A stretch of DNA of 27,371 bases from Bacillota bacterium (GTDB lineage: Bacteria; Bacillota; Clostridia; Lachnospirales; Lachnospiraceae), in NCBI GenBank assembly GCA_023393095.1, contig JAEWMT010000029.1:1-27371 (forward strand), written 5' to 3'. The translations under genes were made by a program, and so were the position numbers. Positions within the stretch are counted from its first letter, which is position 1. Each line of letters begins with the position of its first letter. The notes under the pieces are model-generated. The model was not told the DNA's origin. It worked only from the letters and a program-made list of their open reading frames with translations, and did not search any database. This document shows, piece by piece, positions 1-7,364 of the stretch.

Positions 1-86
1 GAATGTGCGCGCACATTCTCCGCGCCCGAGCGGGTTACGTAGTAACATACTTCCTTACCGCGAGGTGCGCATCCTGCACGGAGTGC
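1..86. repeat. GC-rich array of short palindromes (structured repeat, cut by window edge)
   Basis: The first 18 bases are a perfect palindrome (GAATGTGCGCGCACATTC). It is followed by CCCG-AGC-GGG, GTTAC-GTA-GTAAC and GCAC-GGA-GTGC mini-hairpins. The stretch is clearly richer in G and C than its surroundings and has no open frame of note. It abuts the 16-bp inverted repeat at 87-125, so the two probably form one composite element lying downstream of the cvpA-like gene. Its left end is outside the window. I infer a dispersed structured repeat. A noncoding RNA is the alternative. Confidence 0.55.
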
Positions 87-125
87 TTTTTATTTCATAG
101 GACGCAATTTCCTATGAAATAAAAA
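87..125. repeat. 16-bp inverted repeat with CGCAATT loop (family 1, copy 1)
   Basis: The arms TTTTTATTTCATAGGA (87-102) and TCCTATGAAATAAAAA (110-125) are perfectly complementary around the loop CGCAATT. A diverged copy in the same orientation lies at 9649-9686, with loop TGCAATT. Conservation of the loop as well as the arms argues for common descent rather than two independent terminators. Confidence 0.75.
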
Positions 126-164
126 AGCGACTCTTACGATCTGCGTTCCAGATTCAAAAGAGTC
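121..164 (-). terminator. Rho-independent terminator of the cvpA-like gene
   Basis: On the minus strand GACTCTT pairs with AAGAGTC (158-164 with 129-135), and an inner ATCTG/CAGAT stem extends the hairpin. It is followed by GCTTTTTT (121-128). It lies about 90 bases past the cvpA-like stop codon. The T run overlaps the arm of the inverted repeat at 87-125. Confidence 0.75.
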
Positions 165-253
165 ACCTTATATTTCAAGAAATCCCAATAATATAAATCA
201 TCACTTTCACTTTAATGTGAATACCTAAATCACGCTATCTGGTGTACCAATCC

Positions 254-946
254 CTATAACATTTTAGATATATTCGTAATAAATTCAAGCAGAATGTTTT
301 TATCATAAATGATACTAAGCATTTGATTACTTTGTATCATCTCCATTGCCTTCTGACCCCATTCGCTGCTTCCAAATACCGTAAATACAATAAATAAGAT
401 CCATACCAATATAAATCCCTGTATCAGGCCAGCCACTAAGCCTGCTAGCTTGTTGACCTGCTTGATCAGCGGCAGTTTACTTAGGATATCCAAAGCAAAA
501 CTGAGCACCCACAAGAGTATTTGAATTATAATAAATGTTGCTACAAATGCTATCGCACTAATTACAATACTGGACAGATAGCCTTTTAAATATCCTTTAA
601 AGCTATCTACCGAAAGCTTCTTATAGGTCTCCTTATTATTATTTTCAATCAATGAATTTTTAATTGACTCTGGAAGGGATAAGCCTTCAATGATGGAAAC
701 CTGATCGTTTTGATCTGTTTTACCTTTTATCGCTGGAAGAACTTTTTCTACCTTGGTGGTTACTTTTTCACAAACCTTATCATTACCCCTTAGAAAATCA
801 TTCACATATGGACTAATCCATAAAGATAATACTAGCGCTAAAATCATGGAGCAGAGGGAAAATATCGATTTAATCAGTCCTATCTTCATACCGATCAGCG
901 AATTAACCACAAGAATAGCTAAAACAATTATCAGTACCCAGTTCAT
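254..946 (-). CDS. CvpA family membrane protein
   Basis: This is a small integral membrane protein of the CvpA (colicin V production) family. These proteins have several membrane helices and a poorly defined role in envelope functions. An N-terminal hydrophobic helix followed by a glycine/lysine turn (GMKIGLIKSIF) opens the family pattern. Further hydrophobic segments lie near residues 28-45, 125-155 and 165-195, with a charged central loop of about 70 residues between the second and third. A start at 967 is possible, but the ATG at 946 has AGG seven bases upstream whereas the outer ATG has no visible ribosome site. The gene is last in a minus-strand series behind the LysM and DUF5711 genes, separated from DUF5711 by 355 noncoding bases, so co-transcription is uncertain. 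Confidence 0.85.
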   Translation of the reverse strand: MNWVLIIVLAILVVNSLIGMKIGLIKSIFSLCSMILALVLSLWISPYVNDFLRGNDKVCEKVTTKVEKVLPAIKGKTDQNDQVSIIEGLSLPESIKNSLIENNNKETYKKLSVDSFKGYLKGYLSSIVISAIAFVATFIIIQILLWVLSFALDILSKLPLIKQVNKLAGLVAGLIQGFILVWILFIVFTVFGSSEWGQKAMEMIQSNQMLSIIYDKNILLEFITNISKML

Positions 947-967
947 ATTAATACCTAAACCTTTCAT

Positions 968-1301
968 ATTTTCATTACAAATATAATTTAATAATTCTTA
1001 TATCTCTTGTGAAACACTTATTTACAACAACTATTTTTCCTACCCTTAAGTTAATTTGTGCTTAGTATGAATTATACTTTTTGTAATTCACACTAAGCAT
1101 CCATTACGCCCCAAGCGGTGGCACAAATAGTAATACTCTTAATTAGGTTCACTATAGAAACCTTATTTTTTATGTATCCCACTATTATGGCCCAATTTAC
1201 TTTTTTCAATCTACTGTCCGAGCATTTTTTGGCATAAATCCTGTAGAATAGCTGCTTTCGCTATTATTTGGGCTTACATACCTTTTGCGAGACGATTCAC
1301 A
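968..1301. other. Noncoding gap with a large hairpin
   Basis: No convincing frame is seen. The gap holds the repeat hairpin at 1059-1099. That hairpin is enclosed by an outer 8-bp pair, ATTTGTGC (1054-1061) and GCACAAAT (1121-1128). A small AATAGC/GCTATT stem lies at 1247-1265. It may carry the cvpA promoter, but no good -35/-10 pair was recognised. Confidence 0.5.
1059..1099. repeat. TGTGAATTA hairpin (family 2, copy 1)
   Basis: TGCTTAGTATGAATTA (1059-1074) pairs with TAATTCACACTAAGCA (1084-1099) at 15 of 16 positions around a TACTTTTTG loop. The same stem core and CTTTTT loop recur at 10742-10770, about 9.7 kb away. Confidence 0.65.
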
Positions 1302-2477
1302 TTAATCCGTCAACTGGATATCCATAAGGTTTGTATCATTGATCAAATAGTAATGATCTAGATCATTGTTTGGATAAAATCCTGTGATGTTCTTATCAAA
1401 GTTATATCTGAACTTTACTTTACCATTCGTTTTCATAATCATACAGCTAAGTTCACTGTATAATATAATTTCTTTATTGGTCATAGAAATCTTTGTGTAT
1501 TCAAAGTCAAAGGCTTTATTAAGAATAAGCTTTCCCTTCAGGCTATAAAGCATGACATGTTTTGACGATCCATCCTCTGCTTCAAGGACTATCCCTACGT
1601 TATTTTTGTTATTAAAAACACTTTGTATTTTACCCTTTAGCTTAACTTCACTAATATTACTAGGCTTTTCTTTCATTGAATAGAGTTCAAATCCATTATC
1701 CTTATATATGCAGAAAGTGTCATTATTTAAGAATTCAACCTCTGGAGCCACAATTCCCTTATCAGACTTAAATATTCCTACACATTGATCGTTTGAGTTT
1801 GCTCCTACATCATCGAAATTATAGCAGACAACGTTACTTATCATGTCTCCGGAGGCAACAGAAAGATATATAATTACTACCTTCGTACCATCCTCTGATA
1901 GAGCTATGTCAAGAGGATATCCTGCATTATTTATCGTCTTTGCAGATACCCCTAATTCCTTACCATCCAGACGATATAGCTTGAAATAGATTCTATCTCC
2001 TTCCTGCATCAGAGCAGCCACTACTCCTTGGGAAGCAACCTTTATTTTCGTAATATCATATTCTGTGGAATAACTTCCTACTTCCTTTTCACCGTTATAA
2101 ACACGGATTGATTTTCCCCCGCGATCTGCAATTGCTACATATTTGCCACAGGTATCCGCAATCGGATTGGACATTTCATAAGATGCTTTCAATAATGTAG
2201 TGCCAGACCTATCATATATTGCCGCTCCATCCTTATTATAGCGGATCAAAGAACTCCCATAGCTTAAATAACCTGCTGCATTGTCACCAGTTAATTCAGT
2301 CGTATTTATCACTTTATAGCTTTTGTAGCTCTTGTTATTCCGATATGTAACATAACATACACCGATCAGCGCAACTGCCACAAACAGTACACATATCGCT
2401 ATATTTCTTATTCTTTTATACCGTTTTTTTCGGTTACTATATTCTCTTAAAGCTTGATTTTCTCTTTCTTTCGCCAT
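1302..2477 (-). CDS. DUF5711 family membrane-anchored beta-propeller-like protein
   Basis: The first 24 residues are rich in lysine and arginine. A single membrane helix follows at about residues 25-45, and the remainder appears extracytoplasmic. That part has short repeated units of the form 'aspartate/glycine-rich turn, then IYD, VYN, LYR or LYS strand', typical of WD40-like beta-propellers. I recognise the overall pattern as DUF5711, a clostridial family without an assigned function. The ATG is preceded by GGAG seven bases upstream. The gene sits between the LysM/MPN-like gene (229 bases upstream, with a terminator between) and the cvpA-like gene. All three are membrane or envelope proteins on one strand, which suggests but does not prove a shared envelope role. 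Confidence 0.8.
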   Translation of the reverse strand: MAKERENQALREYSNRKKRYKRIRNIAICVLFVAVALIGVCYVTYRNNKSYKSYKVINTTELTGDNAAGYLSYGSSLIRYNKDGAAIYDRSGTTLLKASYEMSNPIADTCGKYVAIADRGGKSIRVYNGEKEVGSYSTEYDITKIKVASQGVVAALMQEGDRIYFKLYRLDGKELGVSAKTINNAGYPLDIALSEDGTKVVIIYLSVASGDMISNVVCYNFDDVGANSNDQCVGIFKSDKGIVAPEVEFLNNDTFCIYKDNGFELYSMKEKPSNISEVKLKGKIQSVFNNKNNVGIVLEAEDGSSKHVMLYSLKGKLILNKAFDFEYTKISMTNKEIILYSELSCMIMKTNGKVKFRYNFDKNITGFYPNNDLDHYYLINDTNLMDIQLTD

Positions 2478-2650
2478 AACCTACTCCCAAAGCAGTTTTC
2501 TTTAGAGTATTATAACTCATTTCTAATTATAAGGCACGAACTTTTTCATATAAAAATAAACGGCCGACTGAAAACGGTTACCTTTTTAATTATTTGTGGT
2601 GCTGAGTAAGTCGGAGTAAGTATTTGAAACCCAAATCCTATGAAACAAAT

Positions 2651-2690
2651 AATATTGAGGCTGTTGCTTCTGCAACAAACCTCAATATTT
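2651..2690 (-). terminator. Strong hairpin terminator downstream of the LysM/MPN-like gene
   Basis: AATATTGAGG (2651-2660) and CCTCAATATT (2680-2689) form a 10-bp stem, with an inner TGTTGC/GCAACA stem. It lies 19 bases past the stop of the LysM gene. The minus-strand tail is only moderately T-rich (ATTTGTTTC). It separates the LysM and DUF5711 transcription units, at least partly. Confidence 0.7.
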
Positions 2691-2708
2691 AATAAGCAAG
2701 ACTTTATT

Positions 2709-4055
2709 TTACTTTTTTGGTACGATAAGCTTCTGCCCTTCATAAATAAGATCCTGATCAGTAATTCCGTTTAGTGTCATGATTTTTTTTACCTGAGTAT
2801 AGGTACTATATAGTTTATAACTAATATCCGCCAAAGTATCTCCATTTTTTACTGTATAATAGGTGGTAGCCTCTTTGGTAGATTGATTGGCTGTGGGTTT
2901 GCTGCTGGGCTTAGGCTTTGATGTAGGTGTTTTGTTACTGGTACTCTTATCTGAGGCCAATTCCTTATCGGACGTGTCTTCTTTGTCACTGCCTTTACTG
3001 GTTACACTGCTCTTACCGGTTTGACTAGCAGTACTACTCTTGTCCTCTTCCTTCTTAATGGGATCCACATTACCACGTTCCACTTCTACATCCAGGCTAT
3101 CCTGCCCTTTTCCATTCGAAGATGAAGCTTTATCGGCTGATTTGGTTGCAGCCGCTGTTATATTACTCTTTGCTTGTCCTTTTTTCGATTGATCCGATGC
3201 GTCACTTCCTGTGGCATTATCCGGTTCTTTTTGCATATTTTTTGAAAGATGATTCAAGGTATCCTGCATATTTTTCATTTGATCATAATTACGAAGCATT
3301 GCTGCTCCAATAATGAGAACGATTACTGCAAGAAGGGTACCCGCGGCATACATTAGCCTTGTTACCCCTTTGCTATCCTCCTCTTGTGTCTGCTTGTTTT
3401 GAATTACAGTTCTGATATCTTTGGATACCTTGTCGTCATAATCTTCCTCACAGCTTCCGCCTTTTTTATGATCTATAATATAGGTCTGCATCTCATCATT
3501 TTTTTCGTAATATATGTAATAGCCTTCCTGTTTACAAAGGCGGTTATTTTCATAGCAAAGGAAAGTCTCTTCCTTTTCAAGGTTATCATAAGTCAGAAGC
3601 ACCCTATCTTGACCGGCAAAGTTGTCAATATGGGTTTTTTGTATTTTATCTTCTTCTGTAAATAGATAGCCTGCTCCTCCGATAAACCAACCAACAATTT
3701 CTGCTTCAACAAAATATTTTTTTATATCTTCATAAATGGCCGTCCAGGTATCATTTGTAAAAGTAATATCATTAATGGCATTCGCATCATTTACCTTAAC
3801 CGCTCCAGATATAAATATATTTCGGCTATTTTCAAGCTTAACACACTGGCCAACCAATACAGCAATGCTGCATTCAGAATATTCCCCGCCCGACAACTGC
3901 TTGATATAGGACATAACATAGTCCTCTATATAAATTTTTCTGATAGCATTACTTTTTCCGACTTGTCTGATATTCTTTGGCATTTTAAAAGCTGCCTGCG
4001 ATTTCCCTGTACTATTAACATCCCCATTCTCATTGCTGTATATTGTTTCTATCAA
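2709..4055 (-). CDS. Membrane LysM protein with cytoplasmic MPN (JAMM)-like domain lacking metal ligands
   Basis: Residue numbers count from a TTG start at 4055. That start has AGGAG eight bases upstream. The GTG at 4064 would overlap its own ribosome site. Residues 37-197 resemble an MPN/JAMM fold: hydrophobic strand IAVLVGQ, the segment IFISGAVKV, an amphipathic helix, then VGWFIGGAGY followed by TEED. In active JAMM proteases this place reads GW-x-HSHPG...S-x-x-D. Here both histidines are replaced (I and G), and the upstream glutamate position is not acidic. A membrane helix spans 232-254. Next come a short helical stretch and about 125 residues of Ser/Thr/Lys/Asp-rich linker. A C-terminal LysM domain (399-446, YTVKNGDTLADIS) should bind peptidoglycan outside. 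The LysM assignment is firm, and the MPN relation is my inference from pattern only. Confidence 0.8.
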   Translation of the reverse strand: MIETIYSNENGDVNSTGKSQAAFKMPKNIRQVGKSNAIRKIYIEDYVMSYIKQLSGGEYSECSIAVLVGQCVKLENSRNIFISGAVKVNDANAINDITFTNDTWTAIYEDIKKYFVEAEIVGWFIGGAGYLFTEEDKIQKTHIDNFAGQDRVLLTYDNLEKEETFLCYENNRLCKQEGYYIYYEKNDEMQTYIIDHKKGGSCEEDYDDKVSKDIRTVIQNKQTQEEDSKGVTRLMYAAGTLLAVIVLIIGAAMLRNYDQMKNMQDTLNHLSKNMQKEPDNATGSDASDQSKKGQAKSNITAAATKSADKASSSNGKGQDSLDVEVERGNVDPIKKEEDKSSTASQTGKSSVTSKGSDKEDTSDKELASDKSTSNKTPTSKPKPSSKPTANQSTKEATTYYTVKNGDTLADISYKLYSTYTQVKKIMTLNGITDQDLIYEGQKLIVPKK

Positions 4056-4112
4056 ATAAACCACTCCTATTCCATACTGATTGATATTAAACCCATAAAT
4101 AATAATTATGAT

Positions 4113-4140
4113 ATCATAAGCTGGACAGGCTTTTTGTCAC
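4113..4140 (-). promoter_or_regulatory. Candidate sigma-A promoter of the LysM/MPN-like gene
   Basis: On the minus strand GTGACA (4135-4140) and TATGAT (4113-4118) are 16 bases apart, about 50 bases ahead of the predicted start codon. The -35 box matches TTGACA at five of six positions. Confidence 0.4.
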
Positions 4141-4364
4141 TTTAAGTTTTATGAACATATAAGTTTTCATCAGTTTTCTACCTAAAAGTTGCTCAATCTG
4201 CTAATCCTGAAATATTTTTCTTAAACATTTGGCTGCTGCCCCCGAAAAAACAGCGAAAAGCTTATCTTATATCTCTAAGTTTTAGAAAATTTTATGTCTA
4301 TTCTATGAAATACTGGTAATACTTATGTTATATAAAAACCTGTTATCAGGCATCTGGAGGTATA
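4141..4364. other. Divergent intergenic region
   Basis: AT-rich DNA between the divergent LysM/MPN-like and yyaC genes. It must hold the yyaC promoter, which in the family is sporulation-controlled, but I could not single out a convincing sporulation sigma-factor box. There is no ORF of note. Confidence 0.4.
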
Positions 4365-4946
4365 ATGAGCGTTTTCCTTAAAAATAAAAACAGTGTTTGC
4401 TATTTCAACTCATCAGAAAAAAATATTGCTTTTAAACTGGGATGTAGGTTATCTGATCTCTTAAAGGAACCGATGTGTTTAAATAAAACCATCATTTTTC
4501 TTTGTATCGGTTCCGATAGGGCAACCGGTGACTGTCTTGGTCCAATTATCGGATATAAGTTATCGAAATATCAAAAGCACTATAATTATATGGTATACGG
4601 TACTCTAGAAGAGCCGGTTCATGCCAAAAACCTGAAAGATACGATTGATATGATTCATCAGAATCATGAAGACGCGTTTATCATAGCCATTGATGCATCG
4701 TTAGGCAAGTCGGATCACATCGGATATATTACACTTGGTGAAGGCTCTTTAAAACCAGGTGCCGGAGTTGATAAAAACCTTCCTGCCGTAGGAGATATCT
4801 TTATTACAGGTATTGTTAATTTCTCCGGCTTATTAGATAATCTGCTTCTACAGACTACAAGACTTAATGTAGTAATGTCCATGGCAGATCAGATCTGTCT
4901 CGCGATTAATTACAGTATCAAAAGCTCGAATACACTTACCATATAA
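4365..4946 (+). CDS. yyaC: Spore protease-like protein YyaC (DUF1256)
   Basis: The protein is 193 residues, the normal family length. It belongs to the DUF1256/YyaC family, distant relatives of the GPR germination protease found in spore formers; a proteolytic role is assumed from that relationship. The diagnostic segment is CIGSDRATGDCLGPIIGYKL at about residues 45-64. It is followed by YGTLEEPVHAKNL, then an IAIDASLG strand with acidic residues, then the PGAGVDKNLPAVGD and NFSGLLDN blocks. The start codon has CTGGAGG six bases upstream. It is a single-gene unit ending in a strong terminator, and points to a sporulating host. Confidence 0.93.
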   Translation: MSVFLKNKNSVCYFNSSEKNIAFKLGCRLSDLLKEPMCLNKTIIFLCIGSDRATGDCLGPIIGYKLSKYQKHYNYMVYGTLEEPVHAKNLKDTIDMIHQNHEDAFIIAIDASLGKSDHIGYITLGEGSLKPGAGVDKNLPAVGDIFITGIVNFSGLLDNLLLQTTRLNVVMSMADQICLAINYSIKSSNTLTI

Positions 4947-4963
4947 TATAATTTAATTTATAG

Positions 4964-5037
4964 GTGAACTTTACCAGGTTTTATTGACACAGTTCGTTGT
5001 ATTTTGTGTTAATGATAAGGTAAAGTTTACTTTTTTT
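4964..5037 (+). terminator. Long rho-independent terminator after yyaC
   Basis: GTGAACTTTACC (4964-4975) pairs with GGTAAAGTTTAC (5019-5030), with one non-Watson-Crick position. An inner ATTGACACA/TGTGTTAAT stem extends the hairpin, and seven T residues follow (5031-5037). Confidence 0.85.
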
Positions 5038-5056
5038 ATGAATCTATTGAAAATAA

Positions 5057-5107
5057 TTGACAAAGTAGGCTTATGATAATAATATAAACTAGTATACCGT
5101 ATACTAG
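5057..5107 (+). promoter_or_regulatory. padR promoter with overlapping 19-bp operator
   Basis: TTGACA (5057-5062), a 17-base spacer and TAATAT (5080-5085) form a good sigma-A promoter. Immediately downstream is the perfect palindrome CTAGTATAC-C-GTATACTAG (5089-5107), covering the expected transcription start and ending 9 bases before the PadR start codon. A related motif, ACTAGTATAC, precedes the exporter gene at 5681-5690. The position implies autorepression by PadR. Confidence 0.8.
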
Positions 5108-5116
5108 GAGGTAAGT

Positions 5117-5653
5117 ATGTCGACCGTAGATCTAATGTTATTAGGATTATTAATGGAAAAACCCATGAATGCTTATGAGATGAAAAAGGTGATGGAGTTT
5201 AGAAATGTTAAGACTTGGGTTAAAATAAGTATACCATCCGTTTATAAAAACCTTTTAACTTTATGCAAGAAAGGGTATCTGGATAGCAAAGTAGTAAAGG
5301 AAGGAGAAATGCCCGAAAAAACGATATATTCCATTAATGAAAAAGGTAAGGATTATTTTTTTAAACTTATGGAAAATTATTCAGAAGAACCCGGTATGGT
5401 CTATATCGATTTTATGGCCTTTACCGGTAACATTCATAATATCGAACCTCAAAATGGTTACCTTCTGGTTAAAAATTTGCAAAAGGCGCTTGCTTTAAAA
5501 CAAGAACATATTAAATTCAATATCGATTCCAAGAAAGAATTTATTCCACAACACGCAGTACTCATGATGGAACTGTATGCCAGAATGTATAACTTGTTTT
5601 CTGATTGGTGTGCTGAATTATGTGATGAATTAAAGGAAAAAAATAATCTATAA
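5117..5653 (+). CDS. PadR family transcriptional regulator
   Basis: The protein is 178 residues and belongs to the PadR-like, Vir-class winged-helix regulators. The N-terminal 85 residues follow the family pattern: LMLLGLLMEKPMNAYEMKK (first helices), IPSVYKNLLTLCKKGYL (recognition helix region) and the wing ending in KTIYSINEKGKDYF. The C-terminal half is helical (residues about 90-175), as in PadR proteins that dimerise and bind drugs there. The start has AGGAGG seven bases upstream. It lies 77 bases ahead of an MFS multidrug-type exporter on the same strand with a shared operator motif. It most likely represses itself and that exporter until a toxic ligand is bound. Confidence 0.93.
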   Translation: MSTVDLMLLGLLMEKPMNAYEMKKVMEFRNVKTWVKISIPSVYKNLLTLCKKGYLDSKVVKEGEMPEKTIYSINEKGKDYFFKLMENYSEEPGMVYIDFMAFTGNIHNIEPQNGYLLVKNLQKALALKQEHIKFNIDSKKEFIPQHAVLMMELYARMYNLFSDWCAELCDELKEKNNL

Positions 5654-5679
5654 CTTAATTTTTATTTATTTTTTACCCA

Positions 5680-5697
5680 TACTAGTATACTCTATAC
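5680..5697 (+). promoter_or_regulatory. Second PadR operator-like site before the exporter gene
   Basis: TACTAGTATAC followed by TCTATACC repeats the left half (CTAGTATAC) and part of the right half of the palindrome at 5089-5107. It lies about 40 bases before the exporter start. The incomplete match suggests a weaker site or half-site. Confidence 0.55.
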
Positions 5698-5730
5698 CAA
5701 TATATTATATAGTAGAGAGGAGTAATTATT

Positions 5731-7293
5731 TTGAAAACAAAAAATCTAAATAACACTCAAACAGTAATACTTTTGATAGCACTTATGGCCAGCCTTCTGC
5801 TATCTGCTCTGGATTCAACGATAGTTGGAACCGCCATGAAAATGATCGTTAACGATTTGCACGGCATGGAGTATTATTCATGGCCATTCACAATTTACAT
5901 GTTATGTTCCACCATAATCATTCCTATTGCAGGAGGATTTGCAGATATCTTCGGTCGTAAACCCGTGTTTATATTTGGTATACTCTCATTTCTGACCGGA
6001 TCAGTTCTGTGTGGAACTTCACAAGGTATGATCCCACTTATTCTTTTCAGAGGTATCCAAGGTATCGGTGGAGGTATTCTTGTTACCGGAGTCTTTACCA
6101 TTGTTGCGGATATATTCCCTCCCCAGAAACGCGGAAAATATATAGGCTTTGTGACAGCCATGTTTGGATTGGCCAGTATCATCGGGCCCCTGATTGGTGG
6201 ATTTATTACGGATCATCTTAGCTGGAGATGGGTTTTTTATGTTAATTTGCCAATCGGAATTGTAGCATTATTACTTACACTAATCTTCCTGCCAAATTAC
6301 AGATTTACAGAACAGAAGAAAAAAATTGATTACCTAGGTACTATTACACTTATATTTGCACTTGTACCAATGCTACTTGCCTTTCATTGGGCAGGTACAG
6401 AATACTCATGGTTGTCGTTGCAGATTGTAGGCTTGTTTGTTTTTTCACTTATAATGCTTGTCCTGTTTATATTTATAGAATATAAAGCCAGTAATCCAAT
6501 CATACCTTTATCGTTATTTAAGCAAAGAAGTATTACTGTTACATTGTTCATTGCATTTCTAACAAATGGTATTATGTTTGCTGCAATTATGTATATTCCT
6601 TATTTTGTACAAGGAATTATTGGATCAAATGCAACTACTTCTGGCGCAATAACAACACCAATGATGCTGGGTCTTATGGTTTCAAGTAATATAACAGGAT
6701 TTGCAATATCGAAAATTAGTAATAAAAAGCTCCTCGTTACTGCAGCCTTTATTCTAATATCCTTAGGGGCGGGTTTGCTTTCCACAATGAATGTAGCAAC
6801 ACCCTATTACCTGATTATCATATTTATGGTAATCTTAGGTGTTGGTATAGGAATCAATATGCCAATTGCCAATATTAATGTCCAGAACTCCGTTTCCATG
6901 GAGCAGCTCAGTTCTGCTACATCAACAGTTCAATTTTTTCGAAATATAGGGAGTACGGTTGGATCCGCTATTTATGGTACAATTATGATAAATAAAATGG
7001 ATTATGGTTTTTCAAAGCTTAACCTAACTAGTATTCCAGATAATATCCAAGACTTACTTAAGAATCCTCAGGTTATCACCAGCTCAGATTCGATCAATCA
7101 GATAATGAAGCATGTTCCGGTTAATTATATAAAAAATTTTAAAATTATATTGAATCAGGCCAAAAATGTGCTCTCCGTTTCAATCCAACAGATTTTTTTC
7201 TTTTGTCTGATTATTTCAATAGCAGGGGTTATTTTATCCTTCTTCTTTAAAGACGCACCCTTCAGAACAAGTCGTGAAAGGCTAAAGAAATGA
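5731..7293 (+). CDS. MFS exporter, DHA2 (EmrB/QacA, 14-helix) family
   Basis: This is a proton-driven drug exporter of the 14-transmembrane DHA2 type; 520 residues is the usual length. Motifs visible: LDSTIVGTAM in helix 1 (residues 27-36), motif A GGFADIFGRKPVF (68-80), the antiporter motif region GPLIGG (152-157) and WRWVFYVNLPIG (165-176). The start codon is TTG, supported by AGAGAGGAG eight bases upstream; no ATG lies nearby in frame until codon 20 or so. A hydrophilic loop of about 50 residues lies before the last helix, as in EmrB/QacA. The gene is downstream of padR and shares its operator motif. The substrate cannot be told from sequence. Confidence 0.93.
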   Translation: MKTKNLNNTQTVILLIALMASLLLSALDSTIVGTAMKMIVNDLHGMEYYSWPFTIYMLCSTIIIPIAGGFADIFGRKPVFIFGILSFLTGSVLCGTSQGMIPLILFRGIQGIGGGILVTGVFTIVADIFPPQKRGKYIGFVTAMFGLASIIGPLIGGFITDHLSWRWVFYVNLPIGIVALLLTLIFLPNYRFTEQKKKIDYLGTITLIFALVPMLLAFHWAGTEYSWLSLQIVGLFVFSLIMLVLFIFIEYKASNPIIPLSLFKQRSITVTLFIAFLTNGIMFAAIMYIPYFVQGIIGSNATTSGAITTPMMLGLMVSSNITGFAISKISNKKLLVTAAFILISLGAGLLSTMNVATPYYLIIIFMVILGVGIGINMPIANINVQNSVSMEQLSSATSTVQFFRNIGSTVGSAIYGTIMINKMDYGFSKLNLTSIPDNIQDLLKNPQVITSSDSINQIMKHVPVNYIKNFKIILNQAKNVLSVSIQQIFFFCLIISIAGVILSFFFKDAPFRTSRERLKK

Positions 7294-7309
7294 TCCAATA
7301 AAACAAATA

Positions 7310-7352
7310 GGCTGATGCACTTTGCGGGATATCAACCGCTGGTGCATCAGCC
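7310..7352. terminator. Bidirectional terminator between the exporter and secF
   Basis: GGCTGATGCAC (7310-7320) and GTGCATCAGCC (7342-7352) form an 11-bp perfect stem, with an inner GCGG/CCGC pair. Moderately T-rich tails follow in both directions. It sits between two convergent genes (stops at 7293 and 7365). Confidence 0.8.
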
Positions 7353-7364
7353 CTTTATACATTA

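Noticed and set aside
2546..2743. 65-codon minus-strand frame between the DUF5711 and LysM genes
   Set aside because: It overlaps the end of the LysM gene and runs through a strong terminator hairpin; no ribosome site; composition not protein-like.
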